Source: Undaria pinnatifida (Eukaryota > Sar > Phaeophyceae > Laminariales > Alariaceae). Taken from it: a DNA stretch of 64,000 nucleotides. The stretch spans positions 5,110,000 through 5,173,999 of the forward strand of contig JABAKD010000029.1 of NCBI GenBank assembly GCA_012845835.1, written 5' to 3'. Within the stretch, counting starts at the first letter, position 1, and every line of letters starts with the position of its first letter. Below, in pieces: positions 55,153 through 64,000 of this stretch. Both the position numbers and the translations under genes were made by a program. The notes under the pieces were generated by a model that worked only from the letters and a program-made list of their open reading frames with translations, was not told the DNA's origin and did no database searches.

Positions 55153-57475
55153 ATGGGAACTCCTCTCTTTCGGCTTACGCCTTCTCTTGGTGGCTCGCCG
55201 ACCGCATATACAAGGTCGGACGCCCTCGGCAACGCTGCTGAATTGCGTTTCGCTGATTCCGTCGCGCATTATTCACATGGCAATTGGAAGCGAGAGCAGC
55301 ACGATGAGCCGACGTGCCACGCCATGATGCGTTACGTTTCTATCGGCCGGCCATCGGTCCTGCCGCCCGACCTTTTGGCGTGCTACCTCTCGCACAAGCG
55401 TCCCTCCCTCTCAGACATCCAGGAGCTGGCGGGTAAGGGTCGACTACATACAACCGACGACAACATCGTCCTACTCGTCCGTAACACGACACTCCCGCCA
55501 ACAAGCTCTGACAAACCGAACTTTGTGGGGCGACCTGCTTGCTTGCTAAACGACGAGCCAGTTCGCATCTACGTTCCCCTGCTCATGCGCCCTTGGATCA
55601 TGCAAACTTGTCACTCGACGGCCTCCTGCCACCTTGGCACCACGCGCACGTTGCGCATGCTGGAGCGTTTTTATTGGTGGATTGGCATGAGTGTGTGCAC
55701 CCGGTTGTGGCTTCGCCACTGCTTGAAGTGCCAAGCGCGGAAAACCCCACCGATGACTGTCCGCTTGCCCGTCATCACAATACCTTTGCCGGAAGGTCCA
55801 GGTATCGCCGTCAGTGTTGACTACTTCGGCCCCCTTCCGGTCACACCACGAGGCATCACCTACATCCTGCTGTTCACCGATCGCTTCTGTCGTCGGGCCG
55901 ACATGTTCCCCGTCACTGCCGCTGAGTTCACCGCGGAAGGTACAGCCAATATCCTGGTGAACCAATAAATCCCCTTGGGGGGGTGCCCGCGCACCATACT
56001 CTCAGACAACGGAGTGCAGTTCTGCTCCAAGCTTTCACAAGCTGCATATCAGCTGTTAGGTGTACACAAGCTTGCTACAAGCTCATATCATCCCAACTGT
56101 AACGGGGGCGTTGAGCGGGTAAATCACACTATGGCACAAATGCTGGCTGTGGTCGTCAACCAGCGACAAGAAGACTGGGACTCGCACCTGCCCCACGTAG
56201 AATTCGCTTACAACAACTCTGTCAGCGCGGCGACGGGTTTGGCGCCCAACGAGGTCCACATGGGCAGACTCCCACGGCCCCTCCTGACGGATTTCGACCC
56301 ACAGGTGTCGTGGGGCACCAGAGTCTGGCCCGTGACCAACTGACCTATTGCGAATTGGCCACCGACCGACAAAAGCGCGCGAACGACATTGTCCGCGCAC
56401 ACCACGCCCTCACCGTTTCTCGTGTTAACCGCAGAAACTTCGCCCTCGCCGACGCGTTGCGTCCAGCACCTAACTTCACTGTGGGTGGCTGGGCATGGGT
56501 ATACAATTCTGCCTCTACTATCCGCCAGGGTGTGAAGGCGAACACCGAAGCCAAGGTACTCAAGGCCAAACTCGCGCTTCACTGAACGGGCCTGTACAAG
56601 GTCCTGGCCGTCGGTCCCTGCTCCACCGTCGAGACCCCGGACGGCTCGCCGCTCGGGAGCAACCTCCTGTATTTGGATCTCCCTTCCGACCTGCCTGGTA
56701 CGCACGCTCGTCGGCGTGTGGCCATCGAGCGCTGCAAACCCTGTGCCAACCCCCACGACAGCGGGGACATGCCCAAATACCTACCGGCGGGGCTGACGCA
56801 GTATGTGCTCAACAATTTTTCCAAGAAGTCCCCGCCGTACCACGTCACTCAAGACGACGTTTCGACTCCCATCCAACGGCTGGAGGTGGAGCAGATCACT
56901 GGTCATCAGTCGGTACGGGGGCGAGGTGGCGTCATCGCGGTGCTATACAAGACGCATTGGGCGGAACTCTCCGAACCGTCCTGGGAGCGGGAAATGGACC
57001 TTTACCTCTCCCGTTCCCACATCTTGCGTTATTGGACCAGAACCCCGGACCAGCACCGCCAAACCAACCGCCTTTACTACTGAATGCGGATCGGAGCGGC
57101 ACAGCGTGAGCTCTCCCGCAACAACGGAGAACGTTTCCTAGCGCTGGGCTACGCCTGTGTTCCCGGCGCCGATTGGCTCCGTCGCTACCACGACACAGTA
57201 CTCCTTAAGGGAGCCCACTTTTGGTACAAGGGAGACGATGATTATGGTGGCTAGGAAAAATCAGCGCGAGCACTACCGAGGACAAGGTATACCTGGTCCG
57301 CTTTCTGGACAACCCGGGACCGATTAAACTCCCTCTTCCCCCGGCGCGCTACACGACTTCAAAGGGAGCCGTACGAGGCTCTTGGTGCTTGCAAGTTCAC
57401 ATCGCCAGTGCGTTTCCTCAGGCAATCCAACGTAACGTAGACGAACCTCGAGGCGCGGCCGTGGCCAGTTGACTT
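55153..57475 (+). pseudogene. integrase with chromodomain, element 2
   Basis: The frame 55153-55968 has the zinc finger H154, H160, C190, C193 (H-x5-H…C-x2-C), then Asp223 in SVDYFGPLPV. A TAA (55966-55968), shared with element 1, interrupts; the same frame continues with Asp in TILSDNGVQF and Glu in GGVERVNH, exactly 35 residues between them (D,D35E). A frame change near 56300 leads to NRRNFALADALRPAPNFTVG. A TGA at 56583 is followed by an open frame to 57083 with a chromodomain (EVEQITGHQS…HWAELSEPSWEREMDL, about 56883-57032). The final segment to 57475 is broken (YKGDDDYGG-stop). Confidence 0.85.
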
Positions 57476-58277
57476 CCAAGCCACCACCGCTCCTCGATAG
57501 TTCTTCATTTGTTTGAGTTATGAGTTTTGCGTCTTTGTCTTTGGGTCGTTCGTAGTGTCCTGAGGGCCTTCATCGAGTTTTGGGGCGGTTCTTTCCTTTT
57601 TTTTTCTCTTTCCTGCCGAACCCCCTGCTCAGTGCCGGGTCAGGGTTCGGGTAAAACGCCGCTATTTGGGGCGCAGGGCTGTCGTCTATTTGTCATTGTT
57701 CAATTTCTCCCTGCCGACGCCCCCCTCAGTCCAAAGCCGGGAGGCGACCAGTGTACGGGCCTGTGTGTCTTCTTTTATGTTTTGTGTGTTGTATTTGTTC
57801 TGCTTTTTTTTTTCTAGTGTAAACACTTCCTCCCCTAGCGGGGCTGTAAGTGTTGACACCTTCCATTCCGGGTATTCGTCGTTTCCTCGTCTAACCCCCC
57901 GCCTTGCCGATGGCCCGCGGGAGGTTTTTCGCATGGCTTCTCCCTTGCGTTAGCGCCTGTGTTCCCCTCCATATCGACGAGGGCTCGCCTCGCCAGAGTA
58001 CCTTCTCTGTGGTTGGTTTACCGTGGAGCCTTTCCTGCCCCCCCCGCCACACCGGCGGCATGCGGCAGGTTTTTGATGGGTGACTATTGCCTTGCTGTAG
58101 AGTCTGCTTTTCTTTCTACTGCTTTTCTTCGCGTGTTCCTGGCTCCATAGCCAGACGGTTAGAGTTGTGGGAGTGGGGTTTGAGGAGCCGCATTTCGACT
58201 CATGGTCTAGTCCGTAGAACCGGAGTTTCCCCGAATCTCCCATACTTCTGCATATGCGACTCATCAGGGTGGGCTAG

Positions 58278-58546
58278 TGTTAAGATTCGGCCTCGAAAGG
58301 CCTGTAGGTATCAAAATTTGTGACCATTTGGATGGGTTTCGTATGATAAGGTTGGCGGTTTATATTCGGGGAAGTTAGGAAGTAGATCGGAGGCACGCGC
58401 CTCCGATCTCAGAAGCTATCCCGGGCTCTGGTGGAAACGAATAAAGCTACATCTCTACGAAGGAACGAAAGTGAATACTCTCCGAGGACCTGCTCAATTG
58501 GCAGACCTGCAGGGGGCACTCTGTGTCCCCCACCTTTAATTTCACA
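58278..58546 (+). repeat. 3' LTR of element 2
   Basis: 269 bp, TG…CA. TATA-like TTTATAT at 58359-58365, hairpin at 58384-58409, AATAAA at 58440-58445. It differs from the 5' LTR of element 1 at eight positions. Preceded by the same CAGGGTGGGCTAG purine-rich tract. Confidence 0.95.
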
Positions 58547-58955
58547 CTAGGATGGCAAACACTATGTGACACTAGCTAAGAAATTATCATTTCAGGCCAA
58601 GGGTGAATATCTTCCGTAGGGTAATGTGAGAAAACAACAACAACATCTTCCGTAGGGAAGGTGGTGTCCTGTACTCTGTTCTGAACACAAGAGGACATGT
58701 TCTTGCCTTCGTCTAGAACTCGAGCCTGAAGTTTCTATTAACTGCCAAACCCTTAAAAGCTGTCGCGTACTGTATCATATACATGGCCCACAGCATCCGA
58801 CAGCCCGCCGACAGCGAGGAACAATGTCCGCATGGGTTACATTGTACGGAGGTGTAGGATGTAACGTGCTGAAAGACACCAACACTTGTTACAGGACACA
58901 CAGCCGTAGCTGAAGACGCATACGACATACATAAGAAATGATGCATAAACAGGTA
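58547..58955. other. no recognisable feature
   Basis: Right flank of element 2. No supported gene or known repeat; a short AACAACAAC stretch is near 58635. Confidence 0.4.
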
Positions 58956-59540
58956 GGTGATGGAAGGGGTTTGTACCGCAGGAACGCTGGAGGAAGGTGA
59001 GGTAGTATGGCAGGTTCGAACACGTAGGCGTATCCTACACCCCCAAGCACACAGGGGTGCTGAGCTACACATTTAGTCTATACTGTGCGCACACCGCTGT
59101 ACATACACTGCTGTGACCATGCTGAGTGCGCAGCGTATAAGCAGTGCCGTGTACATACCTGCATACACAGGTGATGGAAGGAATTTGTACCGCAGGAACG
59201 CTGGAGGAAGGTGTGGTAGTATGTCAGGTTCGAACTGTACTTGTACGTGTATCCTACACTCGCTAACACACAGGAGTACTGCCGCGCTACACATGTATGT
59301 ACTACACACGGGGAGAGCTGTGTGCACACCGCTGTACATACACACACTGCTGTGACCATGCTGAGTGCGCGGCCTGCCGCATACACACCTGCCCACACAG
59401 CTGATGGAAGGGATTTGTACCGCAGGAGAGGAGAAAGGGGAGGTAGTATGGCAGGTTCGAACACGTACGCGTATCTTACGCAAACACGCAGGAGTACTGC
59501 TGCGCTACACATGTATGTACCACACAGAGAGAGCCCTGTG
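58956..59540. repeat. ~220 bp tandem repeat, 2.6 copies
   Basis: Units start with GTGATGGAAGG at about 58957, 59171 and 59401 (CTGATGG in the last). Shared: TTTGTACCGCAGGA, GGTAGTATG(G/T)CAGGTTCGAA and the GCTACACAT(G/T)TA block. The open minus frame of 258 codons crosses this repeat and is not supported as a gene. Confidence 0.85.
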
Positions 59541-59864
59541 AACGTGTATTGGAAGAGTTGGTCTCCCCAGTCGTCAAGGTACCGCTCTGCTGTAGCGACG
59601 TTCCCCTGCATGGTGTGCCGAGATTCCGCCGCAGCACAAGGAGATGGTACGCCGTAAGGTTTGAAGAGGGCGAAGAACACGCAGCCGCAGAGAAGGAGGA
59701 GCCTAGAACGAGCGAAGAGGCTTAGACTATACCAGACAGACATCCACAGCACGCGGCGGAGATGAGCTGCGACAGCAGAACCAGCGTCACAGGAAGTATG
59801 CAGCAGCCAAACTGAAGGCCACAGTCGCCGCCGCACGCAGACACGGCAGATCACACTAGCAGGA

Positions 59865-60010
59865 TCAAACAGCAGAGGAGCAAAATTTCAAGCGCAACGC
59901 TGAGGAACGCGGTGTATCCGACAAGGGATAGAAATAGAGGGTGTGCGTTGGTGTGTGTGTGGTTCGTAGCGCCGTTTGAATTACACCCGAACGATCCCAA
60001 ACCGCAACAC
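59865..60010 (-). repeat. A/C-rich dispersed repeat, reversed copy
   Basis: AACAGCAGAGGAGCAAAATT, CAAGCGCAACGCTGAGGAAC and GTAGCGCCGTTTGAATT correspond in reverse to the blocks at 9780-9920. No clear gene lies in 60011-60829. Confidence 0.6.
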
Positions 60011-60829
60011 AGGGGGTTATACATCCTGCGAGGGGGGCTCTTTGGTTGAAGTTGATCCTTGATCCTGCAAGCAGCAAGCCAGTTTTCATTGATTGTCTCA
60101 CACACCCCACCCGCCCCACACAACGATATCACCTCCCCCTCCAAACGCTCTACATCAATCACCACGCAGCCCTGTAGGGCACGGACACGAGATAGATGCG
60201 GCTGCGCCACCACAGCTAGGCCGGGCGGGCCCTCTCTCGGCTGTGCTGTCGTGGGCTACTACTACTACAGCTGCTGTTGCTGTGTCTTCGCGTTTGTCGA
60301 CATACACATCCGTGCTCTTGTCTTCGGTTGTGTGTGTCGCCACACGCCCGCCCTTGTTTTGCTCATGACATCATGTACGAATGTGTCTCGCGTTTTCCGT
60401 TACAATCGTGCGCTGCCGCGTCCTGGCGGCAGACGGCAACCACGTGTGAAAGGCTGCCGGACAGCAGCACGGGTGAAGTTCTGTGAGGGGGCGCGCACGT
60501 GCGTGCGCACACGGTGACACTACTCCAATGCATCTCGAGGATTGCCCACACAAGATGCATGCCGTCTGTCCCCCAGTTTTAGGACACAACATCCCGATCT
60601 ACGGAGGAGGCGCATTGATTTCTGCTGTCACAGCAGTTATGCGAGAATGTTGCCGGAAATTTTCGCCAAGAATTTTCTCATGAGAAATTCGTGGTGGGCA
60701 TACTTTTATGGTTATTGAAAAAAAAAAAAGGTTTCCAATTTCATCGCCGGCACTGTTCCTATCGGACCTGGAAGGCCTTCACTCTCGATTTACTCTACAA
60801 CCACCCTATTAAACCTAGAGGCAGAATCA

Positions 60830-61340
60830 TTTTAAGCGCAGCCGTTTGAATGTTTTGGTTTTGTAAGGACGAGGCGGTATTTTTGGGAGTTTTTTTCTCC
60901 GCATCCCAGGGCACAAAGAAGTTTAGAACTATTTTCTTTATGTGTGTTGTGTGTTGCGTTTGTTGTGTGTGTTGTGTGTGCAGCGTGCGTCCCAAATTCC
61001 CCACCAGGGTTCCAGCGCAACGCCGAGGAGCGCGGTGTACCCGACGGGGGTTAGAAATAGAGGATTTGCGGTGTGTGTGTGTTGGTGTGTGTGTTGGTGT
61101 GTATGTTGGTGTGTGTTGGTGTGTGTTGGTGTGTTGGTGTGTGTTGGTGTGTGTTGGTGTGTGTTGGTGTGTGTTGGTGTGTGTTGGTGTGTGTTTACGT
61201 GTGTGTTGGTGTGTATGTTTGTGTGTGTAGTTCGTAGCTCCGTTTGATTTGAAGCCCGGCCGTTTGAATTTTCTGGTTTTGTAAGGACGAGGCGGTATTT
61301 TTGGGAGGGGATTTTTTGCCGCAGCCCAGGGCATAACGAA
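60830..61340 (-). repeat. A/C-rich dispersed repeats with (GTGTGTTG)n array
   Basis: Two blocks with GCCGTTTGAAT…GTAAGGACGAGGCGGTATTT and a C/A-rich end (60840-60930 and 61255-61340) flank a GTGTGTTG array at 61071-61232. The same families, in the opposite direction, are at 9600-10030. Open frames here are repeat artefacts. Confidence 0.8.
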
Positions 61341-61570
61341 GTGAACTATTTTCGTTGTGTGTGTTATGTGTTGTTGTGTGTGTTGTGGGTGCTGTGTGCG
61401 TTCCAAATGCCCCACCACCGCTGGGTTGGCAGGGCAGCCGAACGGTGCTCGGATGCTACTTGTTGTGTCGGGGGGAGAGCGAACCCCCCCCCGCCCTCCC
61501 CCGGGACGCCCTTCAATGTGCGTTGGCAGGGGCCCGACGGTGTCCGTTGGAAGGACCCTCACCAGTGTGT
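61341..61570 (-). repeat. reversed copy of the 9240-9460 repeat
   Basis: GCTGGGTTGGCAGGGCAGCC, GAACGGTGCTCGGATGCTAC, then a G/C-run and GCCCTTCAATGTGCGTTGGC are the reverse counterpart of the tandem units at 9366-9440 and the ACGCACACTG stretch. Confidence 0.8.
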
Positions 61571-62059
61571 GGAAACTATTTGTAAAGGATTTTTAATAAC
61601 AAATCGTCCACCTGGCACAGAACAGTCACTACAACAGCAACCCTCGCGGAAGACACACACCACGTGGTTGTCCCACTAGAGTCGGCCGTAATCGAACGCA
61701 CGTGTCGGTGCCTTGGGGAGTGTAATCCATCACCAACTACAACCCTCAACGTGACAAACGTCTCAGCTAATATTGCCGTCAGCAAGCTCGTTCGGTCGGC
61801 CGCCTCGGTGCGATCACTTTGTCAACTTGACGACGAGAGCTCATAAGCTAACTGTGCCTGCTGCGATCAGCCACGACCTGCCAATGACCTTGGGAACGTT
61901 CCTGCTCGTTCTCGTGCGCTCGCGAGTGGTGGCACAGCTCGAGCGGTGCCGCTGCCTGATCCTCTATACCATGACATGATGTACGACCTAAATTTTAGTC
62001 ATTTCCCCTAAAACCAAGACGTGACGCGCAATAACCGATTGTGCCCCAAGTGTATCATA

Positions 62060-62790
62060 TACTTTGTTTTTTTTTTCCTCGCTTCCTCTTGCTCTAACGC
62101 CCCCCCTAATATCTATTCGGCCATAGAGTAATAAACACTTCCACGCCCTGGATATCGCCTCGTAATCTTTTTAGAGCCGGCCATGCCGCTGCTGCAATGC
62201 TCACCCACCCCCGCCTCCAACGCCCCCTGCTTTCTCACCACCCGCACCATCGCCTAGACCTAGCACCATGCGTGTAGCAAACCCCTACATCTATGCGACC
62301 TAAAGCCCCCCCCCCGCCCCTCGCCCCCCCCGCCACATTCCCCCCCCCTCCCCCACATGAAGAATGTATCGTTTCCACGCACAAATTGACCTGCCCCACC
62401 TGTCCCCTCCCCCCCCGCCCACCCCTCCCGCCCCCCTTTTGATCAACATCAGGACGCCACGTCCTTAAAAACTCCGCCCTCGCCCCTCACCGGATATCCG
62501 ACTTACAGGATTCCATCGACAAACTGATGCATTACCTTCCACAGCTGTCAGAATATGTCCCCCTCAGAAACGGGTTTTATAGTGTCCGCGCACAGACTGC
62601 CTAACATCACCCTGTTGACTCTGATAGCTACACTGTAGTTGCAAGGGGAGTTGTCGACCTATATCCGTGATGAGGACACACAACCCGTAATACGCGCGAT
62701 CGGAGTATCACACACAGCTTTCAAAGATGAGTTTCGACAAAATATTTGATCTCACAGCTGGTGGAGTGTATTTTCATTTTTATATTATAA
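62060..62790 (-). repeat. C-rich dispersed repeat R, long copy
   Basis: Same block order as 1085-1830 and 23276-24215, ending with TTCCACAGCTGTCAGAATAT to CTCACAGCTGGTGGAGTGTA. The upstream 61571-62059 and downstream 62791-63400 show no supported gene. Confidence 0.7.
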
Positions 62791-63404
62791 CATGTAGGAG
62801 ATCTAAACTAGGTGGTGGGGGATAACATGAGAAGTACTGTATGCAGCAGTGGTAGCAGTCTAGGCTTTTAACAACAGGCGAACAGCAAATTCCCACTTGT
62901 GGCAAACAAAGAAAGGGTGTGTGTTGAACTCCTTACCTGATTTCCAATTTACCTTATTCCATATGGAGGAAGTCGTTCGGTGATTCGTCGCGGAATATAT
63001 GCCGGTTACGATATGGCGCCTTTTTTTGCAGTAAACCGTTTTTGTTTGTAGTACGAGTAAACCGTAAAAAATGGAGGTGTTAAAATTTCAACTTCCCCGC
63101 CGCGTTCACAGGTGAGCTCACTTTTTGTGATCTACTAATATCATTGGTGATTCGTTTCCCAAGAGTCCACCATGAATGCGCTCGAAAACACAAGAGCATG
63201 CCACGAATTGGCGTGTACAACCGAGAATTGTTTCTCCATTTTATCAGTCATAAGCTTCCATCTGTAACGTTTTCAGGGCGTGGCAAGTTTGGGTCCGCGC
63301 TCTAGTTTTTTGGACAAAAACGAAAAAAAAATACACTTCATCCGGCAAAAGAGATCGACTAAAAAGTATTTTTTGCGATCAAGAATCAACTTTGCGAGCT
63401 GCGT

Positions 63405-63435
63405 GTGTTGGGGTTAGGGTAAGGGTAAGCTTATC
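63405..63435 (+). other. short telomere-like motif
   Basis: GGGGTTAGGGTAAGGGTAAG has about three degenerate TTAGGG-like units. Too short to be a telomere. It lies directly ahead of the ~540 bp repeat. Confidence 0.4.
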
Positions 63436-63439
63436 CTTA

Positions 63440-64000
63440 CTACACCTAAAGGCTGGGTTGCATACTACATCTAATACCAAACCTTCTAGAATAGTAAACA
63501 TTACCAAGCAGGTGATACAAAGGGATGTTAATCATGGATGGGCGTATAATCCTACATTTGAGAAAATACTAGTTTGAAAAGGAAGTACAGGCAGATATGT
63601 AGAAAATGCGGTAAACCACACCACCGAATATTTACGTTGGGTATTTCGTACATACCGTCTGCATGGTCGCCGCCCAGTATATGCCAAGCGAAGTATGACT
63701 AACGAAGTAACGTATTTCAGCGCGTGTACATCAAGCGTTCTTTTCAAAACACTGATGATTCGCATTTCTCACTTTCGTGCTCAAAAGCGGTGACATTGCA
63801 TGACCACAATCACCTCGCCTGTTGCAGTTGGCAGTACGTATCTCTTTCTTATAATTAGCGATGTCAGAGAAATAATGGTAACTATGTGATTGGACCTATC
63901 GATTGAAATATTCTATCTTTCGATCCATGTGTACAATACCAAATCAAGAAAATTGAACACATTGTTTACTACTACACCTTAAGACTGGGTTGCATACTTT
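63440..64000 (+). repeat. ~537 bp repeat, right copy (tandem beyond the window)
   Basis: Starts with GGCTGGGTTGCATACTACAT and starts again with GACTGGGTTGCATACTTT at about 63983, a period of about 537 bp. It matches 1-540 in the same orientation. Confidence 0.8.

Larger units (their letters stand above)
50470..58546 (+). mobile_element. 5'-truncated Ty3/gypsy chromovirus-like element (element 2)
   Basis: Plus-strand relative of element 1, beginning inside the capsid part of gag (about 50470) and running to a complete 3' LTR. It lacks the 5' LTR, the leader and the first third of gag. Nucleotide similarity to element 1 is high, with substitutions, small indels and an extra ~30 bp duplication near 51325. 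The shared defects (TAA in integrase, frame break in RNase H) are in both copies. Right flank starts CTAGGATGG. No target duplication can be defined. Confidence 0.9.

Noticed and set aside
59078-59854. 258-codon minus frame as a secreted or cysteine-rich protein
   Set aside because: Most of it lies in a ~220 bp tandem repeat; no domain, and the repeat units shift frame.
60795-61562. 255-codon minus frame with Thr-His repeats
   Set aside because: Produced by the GTGTGTTG array and the flanking dispersed repeats.
63405-63435. True telomere or chromosome end
   Set aside because: Only about three degenerate units, followed by more than 550 bases of other repeat.

Overview
This is eukaryotic, repeat-dominated DNA with no convincing intact host gene. 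It carries LTR and non-LTR retrotransposons, tRNA-headed SINE-like repeats, several terminal-inverted-repeat (TIR) elements, and many mini- and microsatellites. There are no rRNA genes, no clear intact tRNA genes and no operon-like gene order. The chromodomain Ty3/gypsy element, the LINE wording and the repeat style fit a photosynthetic stramenopile such as a brown alga. That is an inference from general resemblance, not a proof.

Layout. 0-5 kb: a ~540 bp repeat that recurs at the far end of the window, C-rich dispersed repeats (called R here), a CATA microsatellite and a SINE split by an R insertion. 5-10 kb: decayed unidentified reading frames, a perfect 16 bp hairpin, a frame-broken OTU-like cysteine protease, and A/C-rich tandem repeats. 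10-26 kb: SINE-like repeats, MITE-like elements, a 42 bp minisatellite, a 1.1 kb inverted duplication, a 1.07 kb TIR element, more R copies, a 449 bp hAT-like MITE and a 160 bp TTG array. 26-29 kb: a decayed LINE with reverse transcriptase, interrupted by a MITE. 29-36 kb: a two-copy direct repeat in which each copy carries a different insertion, and a 198-codon zinc-finger reading frame. 36.1-36.9 kb: two small mariner-style MITEs.

The main feature is 36.9-58.5 kb. A complete but inactivated 12.9 kb Ty3/gypsy chromovirus lies on the minus strand (36947-49856, two ~269 bp LTRs, 4 bp target duplication). A second, 5'-truncated copy lies on the plus strand (50470-58546). The two share ~8.1 kb arms in inverted orientation around a 5.4 kb spacer. 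Both encode Gag with a CCHC zinc knuckle, a NADAR-like domain, an RNase H end, an integrase with the HHCC finger and D,D35E triad, and a chromodomain. I could not find a protease or a reverse transcriptase core in either copy. Both share at least two inactivating changes, so the parent was probably already defective.

58.5-64 kb: tandem repeats, A/C-rich repeats inverted relative to those at 9-10 kb, a further R copy, a short telomere-like motif and the second ~540 bp repeat. Apart from decayed mobile-element proteins, no pathway can be reconstructed. The strongest unusual signals are the NADAR domain inside an RT-lacking LTR element, the long inverted arms, and the OTU remnant.
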